Shown: positions 1 through 9,474, counted from the first letter of the stretch. The stretch is 64,000 nucleotides of DNA from Pelotomaculum isophthalicicum JI (GCF_029478095.1 NZ_JAKOAV010000017.1:21057-85056); one strand, 5' to 3'. Program-made: numbers and translations. Notes: generated by a model not told the origin, from the letters alone.

Positions 1-95
1 GCAACCACAGTGCGATGAATTTTTTCTGAAACGATTACTGCGTATGTAATTAAGAATACCGCAGTTGCAAAAAAAACCTGAGTACTTTCTGACAA
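1..95 (-). CDS. ArsB/SLC13-type ion permease, N-terminus only
   Basis: Only the first about 31 codons are in the window. The minus strand reads from a TTG at 95-93, preceded by an AGGGGAG ribosome-binding site at about 102-108, into a hydrophobic first segment (VFFATAVFLITYAVIV) followed by the EKIHRT motif common at the start of ArsB/NhaD-like (SLC13 superfamily) anion and cation permeases. The family call rests on this short N-terminus, so the substrate cannot be stated. The gene is the first one downstream of the c-di-GMP riboswitch and terminator at 229-370, so its transcription is probably set by c-di-GMP. Confidence 0.6.
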   Translation of the reverse strand, partial: MSESTQVFFATAVFLITYAVIVSEKIHRTVV

Positions 96-228
96 GATAG
101 ACTCCCCTTTCCATATCAATACATTTGATCAATATCTTGTTTTCAAGTTTCACCTCCTTATATTCTCGAATAATTATAAGATTTTTTGTTTTTATAAAGC
201 TATTTAACACAATATCTTAAATAAATAA

Positions 229-270
229 AAAAAGGGCGAGTATAGTCATATAAGACTATACCCACCCCAG
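229..270 (-). terminator. Intrinsic terminator of the riboswitch expression platform
   Basis: On the minus strand an 8-bp perfect stem (GTATAGTC/GACTATAC), extended by G/C pairs at its base, is followed at once by an uninterrupted run of eight T. It lies between the c-di-GMP aptamer and the permease start codon, which is where a transcription-control terminator belongs. Confidence 0.8.
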
Positions 271-284
271 TAAAGTCAGCTTCC

Positions 285-370
285 TTGTTGCCTGGCAATC
301 ATGGCTTACTACTAAGCGTTAGACCCAAGGCTATGCGTCCCCGGCTTTCGCACGGGTTTGCCCAACACGT
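285..370 (-). promoter_or_regulatory. Class I cyclic di-GMP riboswitch (GEMM-I) aptamer
   Basis: Read on the minus strand the segment has the conserved GEMM-I blocks in order: GGGCAAACC, the CGAAAG tetraloop region, GGGGACGCATAGCC, GGGTCTAA, and the closing tetraloop-receptor side ATGATTGCCAGGCAAC. GTTG at 363-366 pairs with CAAC at 287-290 to close P1. It lies downstream of a good promoter and upstream of a terminator and the permease gene. Whether c-di-GMP turns the gene on or off is not clear from the sequence. Confidence 0.85.
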
Positions 371-398
371 TGCGATAATATTTATTTAATTTAATTTT

Positions 399-427
399 AT
401 TATATCGTAATTGGCTTTACGGTACAA
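399..427 (-). promoter_or_regulatory. Sigma-A-type promoter for the riboswitch transcript
   Basis: Minus strand: -35 TTGTAC at 427-422, a 17-bp spacer, and a perfect -10 TATAAT at 404-399. Transcription would start near 392, a short distance before the aptamer. Confidence 0.7.
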
Positions 428-474
428 TAATTATATTATTCATAACTTTTGGCATGATATTTGTGCTGGTTATT

Positions 475-2318
475 TCAGCTGTCGTACACTGTCATATTCT
501 CCTTCACATGACCTGCATGATGACCTTTCATTCCCCCAAAGTTAAAACCCGGCAACTCGCCACGCGGCGTAAAATAGGTATGCAGCAGTTTTTTAGACAT
601 GTTGCTCAGTGGGTGTCCCAGGAACTCTTCATAAATTTTTTTCACTGCCGGATTTTCGTGAGCGCGCCTTATTTTTTTCGAATAATCGATTCGTTCCAGG
701 GCATCGGCCCGGTTATGGCGGTAATCCAACGATATCTCCTTATGTTCCCTGGTGCCGAATATCGGTTGACCGCCTCCTCCCACACAGCCGCCGGGACAAG
801 CCATGATTTCCGCGTAGTCAAATTGCTCGCCGGCTTTCAACCTGTCCATTAAAATCCTGGCGTTCCCGGTACCATGCGCGATAGCCACTTTAATCCGTCT
901 TCCCTTCAATTCCACCCAGGCTTCTTTCAATCCGCTAAACCCGCGTAACTCCTCATAGTCCAGCACATCCAACTCCTGGCCGGAGGTAAGATAATACGCG
1001 GTTCGCACCGCCGCCTCAATCACCCCTCCGGTAGAACCGAAGATAGCCCCGGCGCCGCTGGCAATCCCCATGGGAGTATCATAATCTTCATCCGGCAAGT
1101 CGCAGAAATTTATTCCCGCCTGCCTGATCATTCTCGCCAGCTCTCTGGTAGTTAAAACCCAGTCCACATCTTTAAAATTGCCGGTGCCCATTTCCGGCCT
1201 GCTGGCCTCAAACTTTTTCGCCGTGCAGGGCATGATTGCCACTACCACGATTTTTTCGGGATCAAGTCCCTGCTTCCCGGCAAAATAAGTTTTAGTCAGA
1301 GCTCCGAACATTTCATGAGGAGACTTGCAGGTTGACAAGTTCTCCAGAAACTCCGGGTAAAAGTGCTCGGCGAACTTAACCCAGCCGGGGCTGCAGGAGG
1401 ACAGCAGGGGCAGCTTGTCACCCTGCTCCAACCTTTCCAATAATTCATGGGCTTCTTCCATGATGGTCAAGTCAGCGGTAAAGTCCGTGGAGAACACCTT
1501 GTCAAAACCCAGACGCCGCAAAGCGGCCACCAGTTTCCCGGTAACCACCGTACCCACCGGGTAGCCGAACACCTCACCCAAAGTGACCTGAATGGACGGA
1601 GCGGTTTGCACTACTACATACTTGTCCGGGTCTTCAAGCGCCTCCCATACGGAGTCAATACATTCTTTTTCCGTTAGTGAAGCGGTAGGGCAGGCAATCA
1701 CACATTGTCCGCAGGTGATGCAGGCCACCTGGGAAAGGTCCTGCATGAACGCCGGAGCGATCACCGTATCATAACCCCGGTTGATCGCGGAGTAAACATT
1801 TACTTCTTGCACTTTGCTGCAAATTGCCTCACAACGGCGGCATTTGATACATTTGTTATAATCCCGGACAATGAACGAATTCTCGTTCTGAACCGGCAGT
1901 TGTTTCATTTCACCGGTGTATTTGATATTCCTTATCCCCAGGTTGTCCGCTATATTTTGCAGTTCACAATTCAAGTTGCGAATACAGGTGGTGCATTCAC
2001 GGTGATGGTCGGACAGAAGCAGTTCCACCATCGTTTTCCTAACCCTTCTCACCCGCGTTGAAGAAGTATGGACCACCAAGCCTTCGGTTGCGGGAAAAGC
2101 GCAGGAAGCCTGGAGCACCCTGTTCCCTTTGATTTCCACTTCAACCAGGCAGACCCGGCAGGAGCCAATTTCATTGACATGACGCAGGTAGCACAGGCTG
2201 GGAATTTCGATGCCCGCAGCGTGAGCCGCCTCCAGGACATTCATTCCCTTGTCGGCTTCAATCTCCCTGCCGTCAATCGTAAGCCTGATTTTATCTACTT
2301 TTTTCTCCGGGTTGTCAT
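475..2318 (-). CDS. hydA: [FeFe] hydrogenase catalytic subunit HydA (bifurcating type), with a probable frameshift near the start
   Basis: Reversible H2 production/oxidation subunit of the cytoplasmic HydABC complex, which in this family couples NADH and ferredoxin. In order: N-terminal [2Fe-2S] domain (CRVCLVEVE region), His-ligated [4Fe-4S] cluster (HHRECTTC), two [4Fe-4S] clusters (CIKCRRCEAIC, CITCGQCVIAC), then the H-cluster motifs SSCSPGWVKF, MPCTAKKFEA and MACPGGCVGGGGQP, and a C-terminal small-subunit-like tail. The conserved protein begins near 2298, but that frame has no ATG/GTG/TTG there. An ATG at 2318-2316 overlaps the hydB stop as ATGA and would join the conserved frame if the A6 run (T6 at 2299-2304) were one base longer. 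The in-frame open frame reaches back to 2541, but its extra 80 residues overlap hydB and look non-coding. Confidence 0.9.
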
Positions 2319-4267
2319 AAAGTTGCCCTGTTCTCCTGACTACCGGTCCCGGTGAAAATTCCGGCGTTTTCAATGATCGTCGCCTCCTTTCCCCTGCCTT
2401 GAAAGATCGCCTTTTTCGGACACCTGGCCACGCATGCCGCGCACTTGACACATTTCGCCGGGTCAATCCGGTACGGCTGTTTCGGTTCCCCGGAAATCGC
2501 CCCGACCGCGCAGGCTTTGGCGCAAAGACCGCAAGCCACACATTTTTCTTCGTCTACCTGATATTCAAGCAAGGCTTTGCAAACACCGGCCGGGCAGGCT
2601 TTATTTCTTACATGGGCAATATATTCGTCCTTAAAATAACTTAGTGTGGAAAGAACCGGATTGGGCGCGGTCTGGCCCAGACCGCACAGAGAGGCGTCGC
2701 GGATATCCAGCGAGAGTCTCTCCAAAATATCCAGATCCTCCATCTCACCTTGTCCCTCAGTGATTCTTTTCAGGATTTCCAGCAACCTTTTCGTGCCGAC
2801 CCGGCAGGGAGTGCACCTGCCGCACGATTCGTCCTGGGTAAACTCCAGGTAAAACCGCGCCAGGTCAACCATGCAATTGTCCTCGCTCATCACGATCATT
2901 CCGCCGGAACCCATAATCGAGCCAATTTCCTTTAGTGACTCATAGTCAATCGGCCGGTCGAGGAATTTTTCCGGGATACAGCCTCCTGACGGCCCGCCGG
3001 TCTGGACAGCCTTAAATTTTCTGCCTCCGGGTATGCCCCCGCCTATGTCAAAAATTATGGTGCGTAAAGACGTGCCCATGGGCACTTCAATCAAGCCGGT
3101 GTTATTTATTTTCCCGGCCAGGGAAAAAACTTTGGTGCCTTTAGTGGTAGCGGTGCCGTACCCTTGGTACCATTCCCAACCCCTTCGTAAAATAATTGGT
3201 ATATTAGCGTAAGTTTCGACATTGTTAATCAGGGTTGGCTTGCCCCAAACCCCTTCCTGGGCCGGATAAGGAGGCCTGGGGCGGGGCTCTCCGCGCGCGC
3301 CCATGATTGAATGAAGCAGCGCGGTCTCCTCTCCGCATACGAAGGCGCCCGCCCCCAAACGCAATTCAATATCGAAGTCAAATGAAGTACCGAAAAGTCC
3401 TTTGCCCAACAAACCGGTTTCCCTGGCCTGCTTAATGGCAATTTCCAGCCTTTCAACCGCCACGGGGTATTCCGCCCGCACGTAAATATATCCTTGATTG
3501 GCGCCGATACAGCAGGCGGCTATAGCCATGGCTTCCAGCACGCTGTGCGGGTCGCCCTCGAGGATGCTGCGGTCCATAAAAGCGCCGGGGTCGCCTTCGT
3601 CAGCATTACACACAACATATTTCGGAGTGACATCCTGCGCGGCAGTCATCTCCCACTTTTTCCCTGTCGGGAAGCCGGCGCCGCCCCTCCCCCGGAGTCC
3701 CGACTTACTGATAATGTCAATTATTTCACCGGGCTGCTTATTCAAAATAACATCCGCCAGGGCAAAGTACCCGTCCCTGGCTATGTACTCTTCTATATCT
3801 TCCGGGTTAATCACTCCACAATTTTGCAGGACGACCCTTTCTTGCGCTTTAAAAAAATGGATATCATTGATGCTCGGTATCCTTCTTCCTGTTAAATCCT
3901 CCTGATAAAGCATTCTTTCCACCAGCTTGCCGTCTATCAGGTGGGTTTGCACCAGTTCCTTCACGTCCTCCGGTTTTACCTGGCAGTAAAATATCTCTCC
4001 CGGATGCACCATAACAACGGGACCGTGCTGGCAAAAACCGAGGCAGCCGGTTTTCACGACGCGGACATTTTCTTTCAAGCCGTAATCATCCAGTTCCCGC
4101 TCCAGTTCCCGCAGGATAGCCTGGCTTTCGGAAGAGATACAAGAACTGCCTGAACAGACCATTATCTGGGTCAGGCCCAGTCCGTTCCGGTGGCCAAGTC
4201 TTTGTTTGATCAGCGGATAATGTTTTTCTTTCAGCGCTTTTAGATCTTCAATATTTTCAACTTTCAA
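2315..4267 (-). CDS. hydB: Hydrogenase flavoprotein subunit HydB (NuoF-like)
   Basis: NADH-binding flavoprotein subunit of the HydABC hydrogenase. It has an N-terminal thioredoxin-like [2Fe-2S] domain (CSGSSCISSE, CLGFCQHGP), the NuoF core with the FMN/NADH glycine-rich segments (GLRGRGGAGFPTGKKWE, CNADEGDPGAF), a [4Fe-4S] site (ESCGRCTPCRVGT), and a C-terminal pair of ferredoxin clusters (CVACGLCAKAC, CVKCAACVARCP). This fused layout is typical of group A3 bifurcating hydrogenases. I chose TTG at 4267, giving MKVENIEDL, because AAAGGTG lies 6 bases upstream; an ATG at 4291 is also open. The start lies inside the end of hydC and the stop overlaps the probable hydA start as ATGA, so translation is probably coupled. 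Confidence 0.92.
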   Translation of the reverse strand: MKVENIEDLKALKEKHYPLIKQRLGHRNGLGLTQIMVCSGSSCISSESQAILRELERELDDYGLKENVRVVKTGCLGFCQHGPVVMVHPGEIFYCQVKPEDVKELVQTHLIDGKLVERMLYQEDLTGRRIPSINDIHFFKAQERVVLQNCGVINPEDIEEYIARDGYFALADVILNKQPGEIIDIISKSGLRGRGGAGFPTGKKWEMTAAQDVTPKYVVCNADEGDPGAFMDRSILEGDPHSVLEAMAIAACCIGANQGYIYVRAEYPVAVERLEIAIKQARETGLLGKGLFGTSFDFDIELRLGAGAFVCGEETALLHSIMGARGEPRPRPPYPAQEGVWGKPTLINNVETYANIPIILRRGWEWYQGYGTATTKGTKVFSLAGKINNTGLIEVPMGTSLRTIIFDIGGGIPGGRKFKAVQTGGPSGGCIPEKFLDRPIDYESLKEIGSIMGSGGMIVMSEDNCMVDLARFYLEFTQDESCGRCTPCRVGTKRLLEILKRITEGQGEMEDLDILERLSLDIRDASLCGLGQTAPNPVLSTLSYFKDEYIAHVRNKACPAGVCKALLEYQVDEEKCVACGLCAKACAVGAISGEPKQPYRIDPAKCVKCAACVARCPKKAIFQGRGKEATIIENAGIFTGTGSQENRATL

Positions 4268-4817
4268 TTTTGTCACCTTTCTGATAGTCACGGATTATAT
4301 TCATAACATCTTTCGCCGCAATTTCTCCGTACACATCGTCATTTGCCAGCAGGACGGGCGCAAGCCCGCAAGAGCCGATGCAGCGCGTGCTTTGTAAAGT
4401 AAAAAGCTTGTCTTGCGTAGTTTCCCCCTCGTCAATTTTCAAGTTTTCTTTAAGAGTGTTCATGATCTCCTGCGCCCCTTTGACATAACAAGCAGTGCCC
4501 AGACATACTTTTATCTCATATTTTCCCTTTGGCTCAGTTGAAAAAAGGGAATAAAAAGTAACCACCCCGTTAACCTCACTGACGGGAATCCCGGTTTTAT
4601 TCGCGATATATGCCTGCACCTCTTCCGGCAAGTAGCCGAATATTTCCTGAGCTCTATGCAAAATCCCAATCAACTGGCCTGGTTTTTTTGTATATTCTTG
4701 AATAACATTATCCAATTCTCTATATTGATTCCTCTCTTTATTATCGGTAACTCTATCAGGAGCCTGTTTTTCTATTCCGGTTATGTTTTCATGCTCACCA
4801 ATGATAAAATCAGGCAT
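4257..4817 (-). CDS. hydC: Hydrogenase subunit HydC (NuoE-like)
   Basis: Small electron-transfer subunit of the HydABC complex, 186 residues. It has the thioredoxin-like [2Fe-2S] fold of the NuoE family with its four cysteines in two pairs (CLGTACYVKGA and CIGSCGLAPV). The first about 40 residues are polar and poorly conserved. GGGAGGTGA precedes the ATG at 4817. It is the first gene of the hydC-hydB-hydA operon on the minus strand; the three genes overlap end to start. Confidence 0.92.
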   Translation of the reverse strand: MPDFIIGEHENITGIEKQAPDRVTDNKERNQYRELDNVIQEYTKKPGQLIGILHRAQEIFGYLPEEVQAYIANKTGIPVSEVNGVVTFYSLFSTEPKGKYEIKVCLGTACYVKGAQEIMNTLKENLKIDEGETTQDKLFTLQSTRCIGSCGLAPVLLANDDVYGEIAAKDVMNIIRDYQKGDKIES

Positions 4818-4893
4818 AATTAGATCACCTCCCGCCTTATTTCTTTATTGTTTATCTTTCCACGTCTTTTATACGATAAGAATATACGATAAG

Positions 4894-4924
4894 AAAAAAC
4901 CTGCCTCGCGATTAAGACAGGTTT
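4894..4924 (-). terminator. Intrinsic terminator after the ATPase gene
   Basis: Minus strand: AAACCTG pairs with CAGGTTT across a short loop and is followed by T6. It lies just past the stop of the gene ending at 4986 and upstream of hydC, so it probably separates the ATPase gene from the hydrogenase operon. Confidence 0.65.
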
Positions 4925-4985
4925 ATGACATTGACAATGTTTCAGTTGCGGCGAGTCCGGTCAGACGACCGTCCAAACTCCCTTT

Positions 4986-6101
4986 TCAATAACTCCTCAA
5001 AACATACTCTTGCAGCATAGGCTCTACAAACCTGTATTTGCCACGACTTTCCTTTTTAATAACAGCACTGACTATAAGCTGATCAATTGCTCTTTTAATA
5101 TCGTTAGGGTGTTTCTTTTCCATATAGATTGCATCCCCGACAGCCAGGCGGTGCAAAACCTCACGTACAATTGACTTTTTACCGACTTCGTCCAGTATTT
5201 CGTCAAAAACAGGAGTAAGTATAACCATCGCACGTTCGTAGGCGATCCTTACTATCTCCATAGTTAACTTCTTTTCACCGGCTTCTAACAATGTATAATA
5301 CGCCTCATTGCTAATAAGCATTGTGTCTTGCGGATGCCCCCCGGACAGCCTGCCAATTTCTTTTAATGCATAATCACTACTTATCTTAACACCCTTTTCC
5401 TCAAACTTACGGCCGATATAAACTGTCCAGGATTCCTCTGAAATTCGGGGAATGGGGAGAACGGTGGCAAAGCGATAGAAAGCATGTTTCTTTCCACCGA
5501 AAAGCGACTGCATCATTCCCTCTTTTGAACCAAGAAAAAGGTATGACACATTCGTTTGCAGTTGAAAATAGGACCGCATTTTCTTATAAATATCCTGCCC
5601 CGCAACATGTCCGGCGTCTTGAAACTCGTCGAACACCATTAACATGCGCTTATTATCTTTAGAAGCAAGAACATCCGGCAGGTTGAGAGCATATTCCAGA
5701 AGCGTTTCGTCATCCATTTCCCTCTTTGGAAAACCGAGGTTTAGCTCCAAATCCTCCACCTTGACTGCAATCTTGGCGGCGCCGGCAAGTAATCTCGCTC
5801 GATCCCATACGGCATTTAACGTTTTTCTTACTCCAGTTCTGTTTTCAAGACAACTATTTATAATAGCTTCAGCAATGCTTCTATTATTTGATGTACGAAA
5901 GAAGTCAACAGAAGCCACGTAAAACCCTTTTTTCTTCAACCGGCGCGATACCTCGTTTGCAACGGAGGTTTTTCCAATCCTGCGTGGCCCCGCAAGCATT
6001 ATACTCTGACCTTCGGACAACCTGGTTTCAAGAGACATGATAAAATCTTTCCTGCCTACAAGCTCACTTTCAGGCACCGGCCCACCGAGCGGGAACAGCA
6101 T
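4986..6101 (-). CDS. P-loop ATPase of the archaeal-type AAA (ATPase_2) family
   Basis: Protein of 371 residues. Near the N-terminus it has a Walker A motif GPRRIGKTSVANEV, and near residue 155 a Walker B segment MLMVFDEFQDA. The following region carries arginines and the GGHP motif typical of this family (LSGGHPQDTML), and the C-terminus looks like a small winged-helix region (HPNDIKRAIDQLI, GKYRFVEPMLQEYV). The family is widespread and mostly uncharacterised, and no partner is encoded next to it that would give a role. GGGGTGG precedes the ATG. Confidence 0.75.
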   Translation of the reverse strand: MLFPLGGPVPESELVGRKDFIMSLETRLSEGQSIMLAGPRRIGKTSVANEVSRRLKKKGFYVASVDFFRTSNNRSIAEAIINSCLENRTGVRKTLNAVWDRARLLAGAAKIAVKVEDLELNLGFPKREMDDETLLEYALNLPDVLASKDNKRMLMVFDEFQDAGHVAGQDIYKKMRSYFQLQTNVSYLFLGSKEGMMQSLFGGKKHAFYRFATVLPIPRISEESWTVYIGRKFEEKGVKISSDYALKEIGRLSGGHPQDTMLISNEAYYTLLEAGEKKLTMEIVRIAYERAMVILTPVFDEILDEVGKKSIVREVLHRLAVGDAIYMEKKHPNDIKRAIDQLIVSAVIKKESRGKYRFVEPMLQEYVLRSY

Positions 6102-6137
6102 AAAACCACCCCTATAAACATAATCGTTTAAACCCGG

Positions 6138-7244
6138 CTACAGGTTGATTGCAAATTTTATCATATCCGCAATGTAATCTTGCAACTCATTCTCCATATC
6201 CGGCCAAATGGGCAGGCTGAGCACTTCGGCGGCAGCTTGCTCCACTTTGCTTAAAATAAGGCGATTCCCCCGATAAACCGGTAGCTTGTGCAAAGGCACC
6301 GGGTAATGAACTCTTGTTTCAATACCCTGCCCCGCGAGATATTTTTGCACGCTGTCACGTTTTCCGTCTGATATCCTTACAGTATACTGGTGATATACAT
6401 GTTTTGCGCAAGGCGCTTCATATGGAGTTGTTATTCCAGGAATATCGTCAAGTAAATCGTTATACCGCCTGGCAACCTGCCTGCGTTTTTCGTTCGATCT
6501 TTCGAGCTCAGGCAGCTTTACCCGCAAAACAGCCGCTTGGATTTCATCCAAACGCGAATTATAGCCGATCACTTCGTGGTAATATCTTTTTGTTGAACCA
6601 TGTGCCCGCAGCATTCTGGCTGTTTCAGCCATATGGTCGTCATTGGTTGCGATAAGGCCGCCATCTCCGAACGCGCCAAGAACTTTAGAGGGGAAAAACG
6701 AGTAACACCCGGCATTACCGGCAGCGCCCAATTTTTTACCTTTAAATTCCGCGCCGAAGGCTTGGGCCACGTCTTCTACAACAACTAGTCGGTATTTTTC
6801 CGCCTGCGCGAGAATTGTCTTCATATCCGCGGCATGACCGTACAAATGCACCGGCAGGACCGCCTTGGTGCGTGTTGTGACAGCGTTTTCTATTAAACCG
6901 GGATCAAGATTAAATGTTTTAGGATCAATATCAATAAAAACCGGAATGGCGCCCACCCGGCTAATCGACTCCGCAGTGGCAAAAAAAGTGAACGGAGTGG
7001 TGATTACCTCATCCCCCGGACCGATCCCCGCGGCGCGCAAACTAATAACCAAAGCGTCGGTTCCCGAGTTAACCCCGACAGCATGTTTAACTCCCAGGTA
7101 ATTAGCCGCTTCTTGCTCAAAAGCTTTAACATTAGGCCCCAAGATAAACTGTCCGGAAAGAACAACCTCTTGGATGGCCTTATTTATTTTGTCCCACAGC
7201 AACTTAACTTCAGGCGAAAGGTCAAGCATTTGTATTTTTTTCAC
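6138..7244 (-). CDS. DegT/DnrJ/EryC1/StrS-type PLP-dependent sugar aminotransferase
   Basis: PLP enzyme that in this family transfers an amino group to a keto-sugar nucleotide for cell-surface glycans. Family features visible: the N-terminal SGQFILGPNVKAFEQ block, GVNSGTDAL, ITTPFTFFATAESI, HLYGHAADM, VVVEDVAQAFGA and the PLP-lysine region SFFPSKVLGAFGDGG, with the C-terminal R-VHYP-PLH region that contacts substrate. I prefer a GTG at 7244 (MKKIQMLDLS), which has GGTGA 7 bases upstream and matches usual family starts; an ATG at 7310 would overlap the glycosyltransferase gene by 32 bases and has no clear ribosome site. It probably acts with that glycosyltransferase. Confidence 0.88.
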   Translation of the reverse strand: MKKIQMLDLSPEVKLLWDKINKAIQEVVLSGQFILGPNVKAFEQEAANYLGVKHAVGVNSGTDALVISLRAAGIGPGDEVITTPFTFFATAESISRVGAIPVFIDIDPKTFNLDPGLIENAVTTRTKAVLPVHLYGHAADMKTILAQAEKYRLVVVEDVAQAFGAEFKGKKLGAAGNAGCYSFFPSKVLGAFGDGGLIATNDDHMAETARMLRAHGSTKRYYHEVIGYNSRLDEIQAAVLRVKLPELERSNEKRRQVARRYNDLLDDIPGITTPYEAPCAKHVYHQYTVRISDGKRDSVQKYLAGQGIETRVHYPVPLHKLPVYRGNRLILSKVEQAAAEVLSLPIWPDMENELQDYIADMIKFAINL

Positions 7245-7278
7245 TTGATAATCACCGGAATTAATTTTTAGCTCTGGT

Positions 7279-8430
7279 TCAAACTTCACATGCTCTTCTT
7301 TCAATAACATGGCTGTAACAATTTATTAATTTTGCCGTACAGTTGGCGGTGGATAGATTTTCGGCGTTATTCCTCGCGTTACGGCTCATTTTTTCGTAAA
7401 GATCATCGTTTTTAAGAAGAAGGGTTATTTTTTCAATAAATTGCAACGGTTCCAACTCCGTTAAAAACCCGTCGATTCCATCATCCACCATCTCAGAAAC
7501 TCCAAAAGCGGCTACAGCTACCACCGGAAGCCCGGCGGCTTTGGCTTCGCCGATAACAATTCCCTGGGTTTCAGTAACTGAGGAAAACACAAAAATATCA
7601 GCCCCGGCGTAGCAATTCACCACATCGGAAGGTGGCAGAACCCCGGTGAATGTTACCTGTCCCGCAATCCCCAGCTCTTTTGCTTTATTTTTCAACTCCT
7701 CTTCCTCAGGGCCGCCCCCAACCAGCACAAGCCTGGTATTTTTCATTTCCCGGTTAATTCTTGCGAAGCATTCCATTAGAAAATTGATATTTTTTTCTTG
7801 CCCCAACCTTCCCACGAATAAAAGTACTTTCTCACCCTCGGGTAAGCCGAACCGGCACCTCAGCCAGTCCCGATCGCCACTCTGATAATTCATCACTTTG
7901 ATTCCGGTCGGCACTACGCGAATTGACGCTTTTACGCCTATTTCATGCAAATACTTTTCAACTGCGGCTGTAGGGACAATAACAAGGTCGCAATGGTTGC
8001 AAAAGCCCCTGCTTATTCTCTGCGCCAAATCTTTCGTTAAAGATTGCGCAAACGGTACGTAATGCACGTATTGATCATATAAAGTGTGAAAAGTAAAAAC
8101 CAGTGGTATGCCCAGCCTTCTGGCATACCGGGCGCCGAGACGCCCTAACAGGAAAGGGGAGTGAACATGAATCAAATCAAGGTTAAGCTTCTTTATGGTA
8201 GGTCTTAATCTGATTGAAAAAGGCATCGCTAAAGTGAAGTCGCGGTTGGTCGGCGACGGTATTGACGAAAACCGGAACACCCTGTTTTCCTTGCGGCAGT
8301 CACGGTAACTGGGCGCAAAAATAAAAACTTCGTGCCCGTTGCTGGTCAGCTCTTCACTAAATGTTTGAATTGAACGGACTACTCCACTGGTATATGGTAG
8401 ATAACTGTCGGTAAAAATACCGATTTTCAA
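7279..8430 (-). CDS. Glycosyltransferase, GT4 family (GT-B fold)
   Basis: Retaining glycosyltransferase of 383 residues. The N-terminus MKIGIFTDSYLPYTSGVVRS and the later HVHSPFLLGRLG segment are typical of GT4 enzymes such as diacylglycerol or phosphatidylinositol glycosyltransferases. The C-terminal Rossmann half has VGRLGQEKNINFL and the EX7E nucleotide-sugar motif (FSSVTETQGIVIGEAKAAG). The start is TTG at 8430, chosen because GGGAGGT lies about 8 bases upstream. Donor and acceptor cannot be read from the sequence. It overlaps or directly precedes the aminotransferase gene, suggesting a two-gene surface or lipid sugar unit. Confidence 0.88.
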   Translation of the reverse strand: MKIGIFTDSYLPYTSGVVRSIQTFSEELTSNGHEVFIFAPSYRDCRKENRVFRFSSIPSPTNRDFTLAMPFSIRLRPTIKKLNLDLIHVHSPFLLGRLGARYARRLGIPLVFTFHTLYDQYVHYVPFAQSLTKDLAQRISRGFCNHCDLVIVPTAAVEKYLHEIGVKASIRVVPTGIKVMNYQSGDRDWLRCRFGLPEGEKVLLFVGRLGQEKNINFLMECFARINREMKNTRLVLVGGGPEEEELKNKAKELGIAGQVTFTGVLPPSDVVNCYAGADIFVFSSVTETQGIVIGEAKAAGLPVVAVAAFGVSEMVDDGIDGFLTELEPLQFIEKITLLLKNDDLYEKMSRNARNNAENLSTANCTAKLINCYSHVIERRACEV

Positions 8431-8540
8431 TTGACCGGACCTCCCGGTAAAGAAGTTATGCGACTTTCGTCATTACAGTTATTATGAACAATATAACATG
8501 TAACATGCAAGATTCTAACACAATCCCCAGTAAATAGCAA

Positions 8541-8578
8541 GGGCACCCGTTTGATTCCTTTCATAGTACGGTGTGCCC
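8541..8578. terminator. GC-rich hairpin between transcription units
   Basis: GGGCACCCG at the left pairs with CGGTGTGCCC at the right around a loop of about 20 bases. The T run is better on the plus strand (CTTTTTATTT after a few bases) than on the minus strand, so its orientation and function as a terminator of the radical SAM gene are uncertain. Confidence 0.35.
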
Positions 8579-8598
8579 GGCATACTTTTTATTTACCT

Positions 8599-9474
8599 CT
8601 ACAAAGCTCGCATAAATTCAGGTCTGAGCAGCTCCGGATGCGCCAACGCTCTTTGGATGAGGGCAAGGAGCTTCTCCCTGTCCTGGTTTAGCACACCTTT
8701 CAGCGGCAGGTAATTTGAAGCGTGATTGCTCCTGAACACACAGTTGGTCAGTGTCATATTTTCCAACATAACTCTTAGCTCTTGAAGGGTTTGCTCAGGT
8801 GTAAGCAGTTTGAACTCGCCCTTTTTCACTTTTCTGTCCATAAATGAATTTTCCGGAATCAACATGGTAAGCGCCGACAAATAAGCCGGGTTGATGGCGC
8901 TTGCGGCCTTGGCGGTTGCGATAGCGTGTTCTTCGGACAATTCCGGACCGCCCACCCCGATAATAACGGTAACTGACAGCGGCAACCCGGCTTCCTGGGC
9001 TTTACGGCCGCCGTCAATTATCTCGGCGACGGTCGATCCCTTGTGAATCATTTTAAGAATGCGGTCGTCGCCGCTTTCCAGGCCCAAGTAAGCGAGAGTG
9101 ATACCCGCTTCACTCAGTTTCTTTAAATCCTCCGGCTTTTTGCTCAGAAAATCACTTGCCCTGGCGTAGATGCCCACTCTCTCCAGGTAAGGAAAGTCAT
9201 GATACAGTTTCTCCAGTACTTTAAGAAGCAGTCCGGTTTCCGCCACCATGGCGTTTCCATCAGCTAAAAAGACTCTGGTGATATTATGATAGTATACTTT
9301 AGCCGCGTTGATATCAGCTTCGATTTCTTCCCATGTTTTAACCCTGAATCTCTTGCCTTTGTACGATACACAGAAACTGCAAGCGTTATGTGAGCAGCCC
9401 AGGGTAACCTGGAAGATCAGGCTGGCGGCTTCGCTAGGTGGCCGGTAGACAGGCGGAACAAGATAATAACCCAT
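8599..9474 (-). CDS. Radical SAM protein
   Basis: Protein of 291 residues. The three cluster cysteines are in GCSHNACSFC near residue 30, an unusual CX4CX2C spacing seen in a clade of uncharacterised radical SAM proteins with the GCSHN signature. SAM-contact features follow: FLADGNAM, the EKL..ERVGIYAR block, ITLAYLGLESGDDRILKMI and VTVIIGVGGPE. The C-terminal part has no extra cluster motif. The substrate is unknown and the neighbours do not suggest one. AGGGG precedes the ATG by 7 bases. Confidence 0.8.
   Translation of the reverse strand: MGYYLVPPVYRPPSEAASLIFQVTLGCSHNACSFCVSYKGKRFRVKTWEEIEADINAAKVYYHNITRVFLADGNAMVAETGLLLKVLEKLYHDFPYLERVGIYARASDFLSKKPEDLKKLSEAGITLAYLGLESGDDRILKMIHKGSTVAEIIDGGRKAQEAGLPLSVTVIIGVGGPELSEEHAIATAKAASAINPAYLSALTMLIPENSFMDRKVKKGEFKLLTPEQTLQELRVMLENMTLTNCVFRSNHASNYLPLKGVLNQDREKLLALIQRALAHPELLRPEFMRAL

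Noticed and set aside
2319..2541. 80-residue N-terminal extension of HydA
   Set aside because: It overlaps hydB in another frame, is rich in Arg and Pro, and matches no hydrogenase domain.
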